Below are positions 12,028 to 23,630 of a stretch of DNA of 64,000 nt, one piece after another (positions within the stretch are counted from its first letter, which is position 1; each line of letters begins with the position of its first letter). The position numbers and the translations under genes are program-made. Location of the stretch: contig CAJQUN010000430.1 in assembly GCA_907163345.1 (NCBI GenBank), forward strand, positions 186,001 through 250,000, read 5' to 3'. This stretch comes from Haberlea rhodopensis. Taxonomy: Eukaryota; Streptophyta; Magnoliopsida; Lamiales; Gesneriaceae. Under the pieces are notes generated by a model that saw only the letters and a program-made list of their open reading frames with translations, had not been told where the DNA came from and did not search any database.

Positions 12028-12216
12028 CGATCGATCGCCGATTTTATCGCGATCGATCGCCACTGACCAGTGTCTAACCAGTGCTTCGTCGCGATCGATC
12101 GCTAGCCTCCGCGATCGATCGCCAACCCACTCGCGGTCGATCGTCGAAAACCTCACGATCGATCGCCAGCACTGTTCATCATCACCAAAAATCCAGCTGC
12201 TCGTCGCGATCGACCG
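12028..12216. repeat. paired GCGATCGATCGC palindromes in solo LTR H
   Basis: Sites start at 12028 and 12050 (offset 22), 12092 and 12112 (20), 12134 (CGGTCGATCG) and 12156 (22), and 12207 (CGATCGACCG), which has no clear partner. On the minus strand they lie about 390-590 bp downstream of the TATA box, so in the transcribed leader rather than upstream of the promoter. Confidence 0.8.
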
Positions 12217-12604
12217 CGACCTGCGATTTTCCGAAAAACTCGAGCTTCCATGGTGTTTTTCACACCCAAACTCAAAACCAACACCCCGTACACCATCAAC
12301 ACCTCAAATACACCATTTAAAGCCAATAAAAACTCTAAAAAATCAACTTTGGATTTTTAACCAAAAATCCCTAAATCCAAAACCAACCAAATCTCAACCA
12401 AACTCTACAATACCACTACCAAATCGAAGACAATAATAGGGGAAGGTTAATACCTGATTATCTTCGAGAAATCCGCTCCCGAGCCAAGCTACCAACGATT
12501 CCCACCAAGGGAAAAAGAGGGGAAATGGGGGAAGGGTTAGGCGTGGATGAGAGGAGAGAAGGAGGGGAATGATTTGTGTTATCCCGTAACACCGAGTCCA
12601 CTTG

Positions 12605-12615
12605 GTATATATAGC
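12605..12615 (-). promoter_or_regulatory. putative TATA box of LTR H
   Basis: CTATATATACC on the minus strand lies 320 bp inside the LTR, followed by a CT-rich leader (about 12570-12470). Confidence 0.5.
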
Positions 12616-12934
12616 TCCAAAATACCAACTCCTCCACAAATACATCATGACTCATTAAAAATCATCTGTTTTCAATAATTACCTCCCAATCTCTATTTTC
12701 ATTACCAGCCCAGTACAACGTACTCCGGACCCCAAATCCCACCAAAGACCAAATTCCAAGGTTATCACCACGACGAGAATACAATCTCATCCCTTGGATC
12801 CAATGACTCCAAATACCGGATTTAAAATCCTCGGGAGTCCCAAAACCGTAATTAATTCATAATTGCCACAATTAAAAATCGATTAAGGATTATTACCACA
12901 CCGGGATTAACACCATTAATCCCTGGACATCGCA

Positions 12935-13069
12935 GCTAATAAGATGGATCTTTCTCTTGAGCGAATTCGACGTCGAAATTAAAGACAAGTGAGGAATAGA
13001 GAACAAAGTGGATCACCTAAGTCACCTAACTCATGTGGTGGATACATCGTTCTTAAAAGGAAGAATATT
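12935..13069 (+). pseudogene. Athila pol fragment: end of RNase H
   Basis: After the target duplication GCTAA, the sequence reads RWIFLLSEFDVEIKDK, then a stop and a decayed VDHLSHLTH-like segment. This is the RNase H/integrase linker of Athila. It is broken off at 13069 by LTR1 of the chromovirus array. No continuation of this pol was found on the far side of the array. Confidence 0.8.
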
Positions 13070-14341
13070 TGTAAGGCCCCGTTACTAATTAATTATGATT
13101 AATCCGTATTAACTATGTTTAAGCAAACCGGGTGATTAAAAGTTGAGATTTCGAGTTAAAGTGTTACTGGTCACAACATTTTATCTTTAATTGAGATAAA
13201 ATACATCAAATTATACATGAATACATGTAATTTTCGGCCATCACACTACCAAACACATCACCTAACATCTACTATGACACATGGAGAAAATTGGCATTTA
13301 AAAGATTAAAACAAAATCCCATTCCTTGGCATAGTGACCAATACCCACTACCTTATTTTTTAATCATAAATTAGATTCTCTTCTCCCTCATAAACCATCA
13401 GATATCTCTCCCTAATTTTCAAAAAATACCACCCAAAAATTCATAAGAAATGTTGGTCAATTCAACATGCAATCCTAGAATTGAGAAGAAAAGTGGGTAG
13501 AGAAGCTAGAAACCTTCAAGAATTTGAAGATTATGAGCTTGGAGTTGGATTGGTGGTGGATTCAATATGACTACAACGGTATGAAATCTCCTTTAAACTA
13601 ATTTTAGTTGGTCTTGGTTGTATAAAATCGAAAAGCTAGGAAGAAGCATGATCATGTTGATCTCATTTTGATAAAACAAGATCTGTAGAACTAATGATTC
13701 AGCCAGTCTGTTGTTTCGTGTTTTTGAGATTTTTAACCTTCGAATCTGACTTTGATCTGTAAATGAAAGTTGGATAATAAAATTTTATACAGTTTAAAAA
13801 AAAATTAAAACATACGGTTTTGAGCTCATATGATAAAGTTATGTAGATTTTACTTTAAGTGCTCATTTTTGACTCTGCATGTTCTTGCATGTCACATGCA
13901 GGCTGTTTTTCAACTTTCTGGGTAAATTGTGCGTTAAATATGATGTTGGTCTTCAAACAAAAGTTGTAGATCTTTGAGTTATCTTTGATTTAAAAAAACA
14001 AAGGACTTAATTTGGACTTATTTTGAAGAAGTTATGAATTTCATACTATTAGTATTCATTTTTGAGCCCTGCATGTGGACGAAAATACACATGTAGTGTG
14101 TTCTTAGAATTCATGAGAAGTTTTTGTTAGGAATTACGGAAAATGTCTAGAAATAGGAATTGTAATGTTTCAAGTTGGATGTAATTTGCCACTGGATCAC
14201 TCAATTCGGATTTGAAACAAAAACGTTATAGTATTTTTACTAACACTGCTCAGAATGGAAAACAGGTTTTTAAACGCTACGTTTTTACTGTTCAAACCCC
14301 ATTTTGATGGTTGAACCAATATGACATCATAAAACCCCATT
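13070..14341 (+). mobile_element. LTR1 of the tandem chromovirus array (truncated)
   Basis: It starts TGTAAGGCCCCG and aligns with the first about 1.27 kb of LTR2 (14857) and LTR3 (21273), with roughly 10% differences over the first 130 bp by eye. It stops at about 14333-14343, where a short AAACCCCATTTTT duplication marks the joint, and continues directly into the 3' end of an internal region. No gene is present. Confidence 0.8.
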
Positions 14342-14343
14342 TT

Positions 14344-14856
14344 TGATAGAAATCACTAGTCACTAGTAGAATTTTCCTATAATTTAAGTTCCAGACAACT
14401 ATCGGGATGGCATCGGTTGAGATTTTGTAGAACCACAATTGTCGATCGCTATATGCTGAGATGAAATTGATAAGGAATATTTGACACAACTTGAGATTGT
14501 TGAGGAAATGCCAGAAATGATAAATTTTTCTGTTAAAATGAATGAAATTGGCTTAAAATAAGCAGGTTTGCTATGTCAACAATAGAAATATAGTAAATCT
14601 GATGATATTACCTTTACGATGATGGATACGATTAGTTGAGTGAGGTACAATGTTGACTCGATATTTTGAACCTTGTGGAGTCATAGAGAAGCTTGGTTCA
14701 GTGGTATATCGTTGACACTATCGCATCATTTCTCACTGATACACGATGATTCTTATGTATCTATGAATGAGATTGAGACATCTCATATGATCTAAATTGT
14801 CGAGTTATATTCAGTTTCGCGATTTCGAGAATGAAATCTTTTATGAGGGGAAGAAG
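14344..14856 (+). pseudogene. chromovirus internal 3' end (post-integrase remnant) before LTR2
   Basis: The segment matches 20728-21272 (shared start GATAGAAATCACTAGTCACT). It contains no intact frame. It ends in a purine tract GAGGGGAAGAAG directly before LTR2. The match shows that one unit of the array was reduced to an LTR piece plus its 3' end. Confidence 0.75.
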
Positions 14857-17107
14857 TGTAAGGCCCCGTTACTAATTAATTATGATTAATCCGGATTAAC
14901 GATGTTTAAGAAAACCCAGGTGATTAAAATTTGAGATTTCGAATTAAGTTGTTCCGGGTCACAACACCTTATCTTTAATTGAGATAAAATTCATCAAATT
15001 ATACATGAATACATGTCATTTTCGGCCATCACACTACCAAACACATCACCTAACATCTACTATGACACATTGAGGAAGTTGGCATTTAAAAGATTAAAAA
15101 AAAAAACTCATTCCTTGGCATAGTTACCAATACCCACTACCTTATTTTTTATGCATAAATTGGATCCTCTTCTCCCTCATAAACCATCTGATATCTCTCC
15201 CTAAATTTCAAAAAATACCACCCAAAAATTCATAAGAAATGTTGGTCCAATTCAACATGCAGTCCTAGAATTGAGAAGAAAGTGGGTACAGAAGCTAGAA
15301 ACCTTCAAGAATTTGAAGATAGGAGCTTGGAGTTGGATTGGTGGTGGATTCAATCTGAACTACAAGGGTATGAACTCTCTTTTAAACTAATTTTAGTTGG
15401 TCTTGGTTGTATAAAATCGAAAAGCTAGGAAGAAGCATGATAATGTTTATCTCATTTTGATAAAACAGAATCTGTAGAACAAATATTTCTGTCAAAAAAA
15501 AAAAGTAACATACGGTTTTGAGTTCAGATGATAAAGTTATGTCGATTTTACTTTAAGTGCTCATTTTTTACTCTTCATGTTCTTAATGTCACATGCAGAC
15601 TGTTTTTCGAGTTTCTGTGTAAATTGTGCTTTAAATTTGATGTTGGTATTCAAATAAAAGTTGTAGATTATCTTCGATTTTAAAAAAAAATAGGACTTAA
15701 TTTGGACTTATTTTGAAGAAGTTATGAATTTCATACTATTAGTGCTCATTATGAGTCCTGCATGTGGGCAAATATACCCATGCAGTGTGTTCTTCGAATT
15801 CCTGAGCATTTTTGGCTAGGAATTACGAAAATGTCTAGAAATAGGAATTGTAGTGTTTCAAGTTGGATGTAATTTGCCACTGGAATCAATCAATTCGGAT
15901 TTGAAACGAAAACCTTATAGTATTTTTACTAACACTGCTCAGGCTGAAAAATAGGTTTTTAAATGCTACGTTTTTTGTGTGCATACCCCATTTAGATGGT
16001 TGAACCGGCTTGACATCATAATAGATGAAATGTAATATTTTGAGTTTCTGAACGTTGAGCACTGGAATCGGGTCGTTTTGATGTCGTTGAAATTATAGCG
16101 ATACTTCTACGAAACTGGGTCAGGCTGAATATGTAAGAAAATCGATAGGGGTCATATTTATAAGTTAGATTTGATTCAATGCACTATTTGAACACTTAGT
16201 GTCATTTTGGAATATCCATGACAAGGTTAATAGATTCCGGATTGACTCGAGAAGTTCTCGGTAGATTAGCTTTGGTTAAGGTACGTAGAAATGAGTTTTA
16301 TCATGACGTCTGACGAAGACGTGTAATGATGCTATTGCGTGATTTTACACGTCATTAATGGATTTATATGATTTAATTGTCATAATGTGATTCTTATGTG
16401 ACTATATGACATGTTGAGATACATTGTAGTACATGATATGTGAATTACATGATATGTATTGATTTTCACATGAGATTGCATGACATATTGAGTTGCATAT
16501 GTCATATGATTCATAGATGATTCATGGGCATATCATATTGATCTATCCACTTCATTGATATCCTTGATGATGACTGAGTTGATTTACTCTCAAGGTCGGG
16601 GACGACTGGCACGGCGATGACAGGCAGTGTAGATAGCGACTGTAGTAACGCGCGTTGCTATCGGACCTAGACACGAGGGATGACGAGCACATCACATGAT
16701 GATTCTCCTATCGCAAAGTGTGTGTGTTGTCACCTCTGCTCGAGCTGATATTGATTGATGAGGAAGCATCTTAGAATACCTGAGTTCAGCTTTGGTATGT
16801 TGAGCCTGAGTCCCAGTAGTTAGAGTACTTTTTAATTACATTTTAAATTACCGGGGTATGCCCCGAGTATCTATATTTTAAGTATTATATTACTGGTCGA
16901 TTATTTATTCGATGCTTATGTGATGAGTAACGTGATGAATTGGGAAACTGAGATTACATATTTTCAGTATTATTATATATGTATGACCTAAAAACAAAAA
17001 AACTTTTATGGGCCATTTGACAAGATATTTGAAACAAATCTTCCACTGTTTACGTAAATTAATCATTGTGTGATAATTGAACAACACATTAGGATCGGGC
17101 CCTCACA
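14857..17107 (+). mobile_element. LTR2 of the tandem chromovirus array (complete, about 2.25 kb)
   Basis: It is bounded by a polypurine tract on the left and by a tRNA-iMet primer site on the right, so it is at once the 3' LTR of the upstream unit and the 5' LTR of the downstream unit. Ends are TGTAAGG and CCCTCACA. It holds two similar blocks with GCATGT...CACATGCAG motifs (near 15550-15800) and no gene. Confidence 0.88.
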
Positions 17108-17110
17108 TTA

Positions 17111-17122
17111 TGGTATCAGAGC
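17111..17122 (+). other. primer-binding site, tRNA-iMet type
   Basis: TGGTATCAGAGC, three bases after LTR2, is a perfect plant tRNA-iMet 3'-end complement. Confidence 0.9.
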
Positions 17123-20100
17123 ATAATCTGGGATATGCTCGAACTAGAGTTATGACACTGTGTCTTGTCACAAATAAAATTGTGTGTGCATGTAATTGAC
17201 TACGTATTTTTATATGCTCTTGCCTGTTATGATTACATGTTATATAATGAGATTTTTGACATGTACTGAATGACTAATTAGTGACAGCTAGATGTAATCT
17301 CTTTGTGTATTTTAATATGTTGAGTTGCATATAATCTAGAAAATTTGAGAATTTTATCTGTTAGCACTGACAGTTGCTAATCAGATGATGATGTAGAGTA
17401 AGCGATGAAAACATCTATGATTTGATATTTATATATGATGTTCTGATTTTATGATGGACAATTTGTGTTTGAACAGGTAGCAGTGATATTTAATAGCTAC
17501 CTAGCGAACCTGTAGGCACTGTAAACTGTTAATTGAATTATAACTTAGTGATAATGCGTCCATTATGGGGAATTTTATTTATCACTTTGGGACTTATTCC
17601 TTGTGATTAGTGGGATGACAATAGAACTAGTGAAAACGCATTGTGTCGATTGACATTGGGAATTTGAGTTAGAAAGTCTGTGCACGTTGAGATGGTAATT
17701 TAGAACTTGTGAATATTGAAAATAGTGAGATTTCAATTGAAGAATAAAGTATTGTTGTTGTGAGAAACAAGGAGAATTGGTTTGAATGAGGACTTGGATA
17801 TGGGGACTGTCGTAATTCAGTTCCAGTCTATGTGTACAAACTATGAATAAAAACTACAATATGAACACTTCTTGATGAGAGTATCTAGAGTAATAGTAGT
17901 GATGGAAGACGAGTTTACCTCTTTTTGACACGGGAAAAGATGTTTACGAGACGGTCATGTTGATTACATGAAAAATGCTAATCGATTATCGTGGACTTGA
18001 GAAATGGAAGTATACGTTTAATCTCGATAGTTATTCACTAGCGAAGAGATTAGAATTAGAAGTGTTTCGACTGAAGGATAAGACACCGATGAGCTAGAAC
18101 TTGATTTAATGTTAAAGTGACTATCATTTGGAATAATCCAAGTAGTCCTAGAAAAGTTTAAGAAGTATCACTCCAGTTCATCCACCTCTAGAAATTCTAG
18201 AGGTGTTAAAAGATTGTGGACAGTCAAAGCATGTCTGTTACGTGCTCAGGAACAGATGCTGCCATAACAACAAATACCCTGAGCTAGGGGTATATATCAA
18301 AGTGTTTTTGTTTTTTGGCCACTCAGTTCTAGCAGCAGTGAGTTACCTGTAGACCAGAGGTAATACCTGATACTTATTTTTGGTTTCCCAACAGGCCAGA
18401 GTGTATACCTTGATAGAGGATACGGTTAGAGATTCTTCAGTACTGGTGATCGTAATTATATATGTCATGTATTTGATCACATTGCACAAGTTTTATTGAG
18501 ACAAAAGCATTGTGTTCATACATTGCATCAAATGTGCATTGATAATGATGATTTGGACAAAACACCAGCCGAGATGATTATATGATCCATACATGTAATA
18601 GTGAACTGTATCTTACAGTTTGATAATAATATTGTGAATTTGAATTTAATGGTGTTGCCGTGATATGATTTTGATTGTACCGATGTCATAGATACTCTGA
18701 TCAGTTTCAAAGTATTAGAGATGATTTTTATGGTGTAGTGAATTTTTGACTGTATTGTGACTCCAAATGAAATGTTTATAGCCACAAATAGCAAGCTAAA
18801 ATACTGATAATATCAGCTACGAATATATTGCAATTTTGATAATTGAAGGATATTTGATAATAAGCAGTTAATGCTGACCAGGAAGAGCTTGACTGATATC
18901 CTAATGATAAGAAAACTTATCTTGATTTCCTGATGAAATAATAGAATTTCCACTAGAGAATGAAATCGAATTTTAACTGTTCGTTATTGCCTAGGAATAT
19001 ATTAGATATCGAAAGCACTGTGCGGAATGGCATCTGCAGAGTTGACAGATTTTGAGAATAGTTCCAGAATATCCTCGATAAGGGTACATACGTCTGAGTA
19101 TGTCACTTTAGGAAGCATCAATACTGTTCGTGAAGAAGAAATATGGTATTATGAAGATGTGTATCGACTAAAGGCAGTTGAACCGGGCTACTGTCAAGAA
19201 TAAAATACTCACTGCCTAAGATCGAAAAGTATTTGCTCATTGTAAGACACGTCAAAGTATAAGAAGAATGATTTTAAATCTGATTACCAGCAGAAGAAGT
19301 GTAATAATATTCAACTGTGGTATACTAGTGTATTCGAGATGTAGAAGGAACCACTTAGAAAATTTACAGTTGGTTCCTTAGACGCTTCGTGAAGCTCAAA
19401 TTATATACCAAGTTATATAAATGTAAATCTTGGTTGAATCGAGTGTTATTTTGGGATAGGTGATACCAGCTCACCGGATACCTGTTGACCCCAGTAAAGT
19501 AGAGATAGTAATAATATGGCCAAGAGTAATCAGTGTACTCAAGATGTGAAGTTTTATAAGTTTGGCTAGCTTACAGGCTTTTATGGAAGGATATTCTAGG
19601 AGAGCCTGATCTATTAACCAATTGATCAAGAATAAATTTGGGTTTCGTTTGGTCAGATGAATGGGAAAGCAAGTTTTATAAACTAAAAAAGATTTGGGAT
19701 ATGTTCTGATGCATCATGAGGAGATGATTGCATATGCTTTGAGATAGTTGAAGCTGAAAGAATCATGATGTCATGTTCATGAACTTGAGCTTGTGGCCAT
19801 TATTTTGCCTTGAAGATGTGGCAACGCTATCTGTATAGCTAACAATTCAGTCAGAGTTGCACATAAGATAGAAGCGATGACTAGATTTATGAAATAATTT
19901 TGACTCTGGTAGTCAATATCAATCAGGGAAAGTGAAAATAGTACCAGATGCACTGAACTAAAATGTGCAAGGTGTAACGGTGGCATTAATGTATGCTTTG
20001 CAGTTTGAGGCACCTCTGATTTCGAAGATCAGAAAGACTCGAAGGACAGACACATACAGATATTGATTGAAGAAATTGGTTCTGTTTCATCAACCAACTA

Positions 20101-21258
20101 TTTTTAGTAAGCCATTTAATGGTGGGTTGCGATTGAACAATCAGTAAATAACATCGAATCCTACCGATTCGAAAGAAGTATTACTGCAGAAAACACACTA
20201 TAGATGACATAGTGTTATTGTGGGAATGATGAGATGTACCATTCTTGAGATCCTATTTCTGATGGGATTGTATGAAGAAAGAAATTTTTGAATTTTGTGG
20301 CAAATTGTATAGAAATATGAGACCTAATGGAATTTTATAGAAATTGTAAGTGCCAATATGAAATTGAGAAATTTTTAGCTTTGACTTTTATAGCTCAAAT
20401 TGTTTAGATCAAACAGAGATTGTGAAACAAGTTGAATCAGAGTGGACTATTCAATACAAGTTATTGATTTCATATGATTGTCGGTATGCCTATGAGAAAC
20501 GACATGTTTAAGATATGGATAATGTGTTTAGTTACAGTGATTTTCTGTACCAATTGAATCTGATAGAGATTCGAGGACAATATCCGAATTCGAAAACTGT
20601 TTTCATAATTTCATTGATACTAAGTTAGCAATGAGTATTGCTTATCATACCCAGACTGGTGGACAAACTGAGAGAATTATCCAGACTTTGGAAGTTATGT
20701 CTCTATTAATAGTGATGAATTTAGTGGGAATTGATAGAAATCACTAGTCACTAGTAGAATTTTCATATAATTTAAGTTCCAGACAACTATCGGGATGGCA
20801 TCGGTTGAGGTTTTGTAGAACCAAAATTGTCGATCGCTATATGCTGAGATGAAATGGATAAGGAATATTTGACACAACTTGATATTGTTGAGGAAATGCC
20901 AGAAACGATAAGTTTTTCTGTGAAAATGAATAAAATTGGCTGAAGGTAAGCAGGTTTGCTATGCCAACAATAGAAATATATCGTTAGAAATTTCAAGTTG
21001 AGAATCAGGTAAATCTGATGATATTACCTTTACGATGATCGATACGATTAGTTGAGTGAGGTACGATGTTGACTCGATATTTTGAACATTGTGGAGTCAT
21101 AGAGAAGCTTGGTTCAGTGGTATATCGTTGACATTATCACAGCAGTTGTCACTGATACACGATGATTCTTATGTATCTATGAATGAGATTGAGACATTTA
21201 ATATGATATAAATTGTTGAGTTATATTTAGTTTTGTGATTTGAGGACGAAATCATTTT
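17123..21258 (+). pseudogene. decayed chromovirus gag-pol (array unit 2)
   Basis: Stops and frameshifts occur throughout, but the order is clear. A decayed zinc-knuckle CGQSKH-like stretch lies near 18220. RT reads VLFVKKKYGIMKM and RQLNRATVKNK (about 19122-19205). ILVYSRCRRNH and TLREAQI (about 19320-19410) form the RT end, and VIPAHRIPVDPSKVEIV (about 19460-19510) the connection. RNase H reads GLGYVLMHHEEMIAYAL (about 19695-19745). The integrase piece KLAMSIAYHTQTGGQTERII lies at about 20625-20685. The internal region is about 4.2 kb, so some gag or pol sequence has been deleted. The family is recognisable as Tekay/Del-like, but the element is dead. Confidence 0.8.
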
Positions 21259-21272
21259 AAGAGGGGAAGATA
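21259..21272 (+). other. polypurine tract before LTR3
   Basis: AAGAGGGGAAGATA is followed by TGTAAGG. Confidence 0.7.
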
Positions 21273-23445
21273 TGTAAGGCCTCGTTACTACTTAATTATG
21301 ATTAATCTGGATTAACGATGTTTAAGAAAACCCAAGTGATTAAAAGTTGAGATTTCGAATTAAGGTGTTCTGGGTCACAACACCTTATCTTTAATTGTGA
21401 TAAATACATCAAATTATACATGAATACATGTAATTTTCGGCCATCACACTACCAAACACATCACCTAACATCTACTATGACACATGGAGGAAGTTGGCAT
21501 TTAAAAGAATAAAAAAAAATCCCATTCCTTGGCATAGTTACCAATACCCACTACCTTATTTTTTATGCATAAATTAGATCCTCTTCTCCCTCATAAACCA
21601 TCTGATATATCTCCCTAAATTTCAAAAAATACAATCCAAAAATTCATAAAAAATGTTGGTCCAATTAAACATGCAATCCTAGAATTGAGAAGAAATTGGG
21701 TACAAAAGCTAGAAACCTTCAAGAATTTGAAGATTAGGAGCTTGGAGTTGGATTGGTGGTGGATTCAATATGAACTACAAGGGTATGAACTCTCTTTTAA
21801 ACTAACTTTAGTTGGTCTTGGTTGTATAAAATCAAAAAGCTAGGAAGAAGCATGATAATGTTGATCTCATTTGATAAAACAGAATCTGTAGAACAAATGT
21901 TTCTGTCAGTCTATTGTTTCGTGTTTTTGAGATTTTTAACCTTCGAATCTGACTTTTATCTGTAAATGAAAGTTGTAGATAATCAAATTTTATGAAGTTT
22001 AAAAAAATAAAACATACGGTTTTGAGCTTATATGATAAAGTTATGTCTATTTTACTTTAAGTGCTCATGTTTGACTCTGCATGTTCTTGCATGTCACATG
22101 CAGACTGTTTTTCGAGTTTCTGGGTAAATTGTGCTTTAAATTTGATGTTGGTCTTCAAACAAAATTTGTAGATATTTGAATTATGTTAGATTTAAAAAAC
22201 AAATGACTTAATTTGGACTTATTTTGAATAAGTTATGAATTTTATACTATTAGTGATCATTCTGAGCCCTGCAAGTGGGCGAATATACACATGTAGTGTG
22301 TTCTTAGAATTCCTGAGCATTTTTGGCTAGGAATTACGGAAAATGTCTAGAAATAGGAATTGTAATGTTTCAAGTTGGATGTAATTTGCCACTGGAATCA
22401 CTCAATTCGGATTTGAAACAAAAACGTTATAGTATTTTTACTAACACAGTTCAGGATGGAAAACAGGTTTTTAAACGCTACGTTTTTAGTGTTCGAACCC
22501 CATTTAGATGGTTGAACCAACTTGACATCATAATAGATGAAATGTAATATTTTGAGTTTCTGAACTTTTAGAACTAGAATCGAGTCGTTTCCATGTCGTT
22601 TAAAATTATAGCGATATTTCTATGAAAATGGGTCAGGCTGAAAATGTATGAAAATTGATAGGGGTCATATTTATAATTTAGATTTGATTCAATGCACTAT
22701 TTGAACACTTAGTGTCATTTTGGAATTTAAATGACCAGGTTAATAGATTCCGGGGTTGACTCGAGAAGTTCTTGGTAGATTAGCTTTGGTTAAGGTACGT
22801 AGAAATGTGTTTTATCATGACGTCTGACGAAGACGTGTAATGATGCTATTGTATGATTTTACATGTCATTAAATTAATTTATATGATTTAATTGTCACAA
22901 TGTGATTCTTATGTGACTATATGACATGTTGAGATACATTGTAGTACATGATATGTGAATTACATGATATGTATTGATTTTCACATGAGATTGCATGACA
23001 TATTGAGTTTCAAATGTCATATGATGCATAGATGATTCATGGGCATATCGTATTGATCTATCCACTTCTTTGATATCCTTTATGATGACTGAGTTGATTT
23101 ACTCTGAGTGTCGGGGATGACGGACATGGCGATGATAGGTAGTGTAGGTAGCGACTGTAGTCACATGCGTTGCTACCGGACCTAGACACGAGGGATGGCG
23201 AGCACATCACAGGTTGATTCTCTTAGCGCAAAGTGTGTGTGTGTTGTCACCCTCTGCTCGAGCTGATATTGATTAATTATACATTCCTTTGGACTCCGAT
23301 ATTGGTATCTTGAGATTCGATTCTTTGTACCCATCCATACATCGCATTCATACATGGTATGCATTGCATGATACTTTGTCATTATTGACATGATCTATTT
23401 ATTTCTCGTACTGGGTTCTGACCCCCGTAGTGGGGGCTGTCATGT
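21273..23445 (+). mobile_element. LTR3 of the tandem chromovirus array (3' end lost)
   Basis: It matches LTR2 up to about 23277 (GAGCTGATATTGATT). After that it carries a different end block with GCATTGCAT and ACCCCCGTAGTGGGGG, resembling the U5 part of the LTR at 2593-5329. It is cut at 23445 by a family-H LTR. Internal sequence of the same chromovirus reappears at 36912, so this LTR also sat between two units. Confidence 0.75.
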
Positions 23446-23630
23446 TGTAGGGTCTTCCTACCTTAACATGGTTATAATAACGTATTATGGACTAAACATG
23501 AATTAATAACATCTTAGGGTTCCGGTTGTAGCTTTGAGCTAATAGGATTACAGGACAAAAATAAAGTTCCAAAAGCTAATTAATTACATTCTCGATAATG
23601 AATGTAAAGCTATAGATTTACACTACTCTT
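23446..23630 (-). mobile_element. family-H LTR, second copy, end segment (split 1 of 3)
   Basis: TGTAGGGTCTTCCTACC followed by TTAACATGG resembles the plus-strand left edge of solo LTR H (10395). The copy continues at 29832-30554 and 36070-36911 after removal of elements C and D. Confidence 0.6.

Larger units (their letters stand above)
10395..12934 (-). mobile_element. solo LTR (family H, about 2.5 kb)
   Basis: GCTAA at 10390-10394 is repeated at 12935-12939, and the enclosed sequence runs TGTAAGG...CATCGCA on the plus strand. Athila RNase H reads straight across the site (KEEAKPRL before, RWIFLLSEFDVEIKDK after). There is no internal region, so this is a solo LTR left by LTR-LTR recombination. 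I place it on the minus strand because a TATATATA box and a CT-rich leader follow each other in that direction near 12610-12470, as in other chromovirus-type LTRs. No gene is present. It holds a 39-bp tandem repeat, GCTCGCT/TAGCGG repeats (about 11255-11350) and a palindrome array. Confidence 0.9.
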
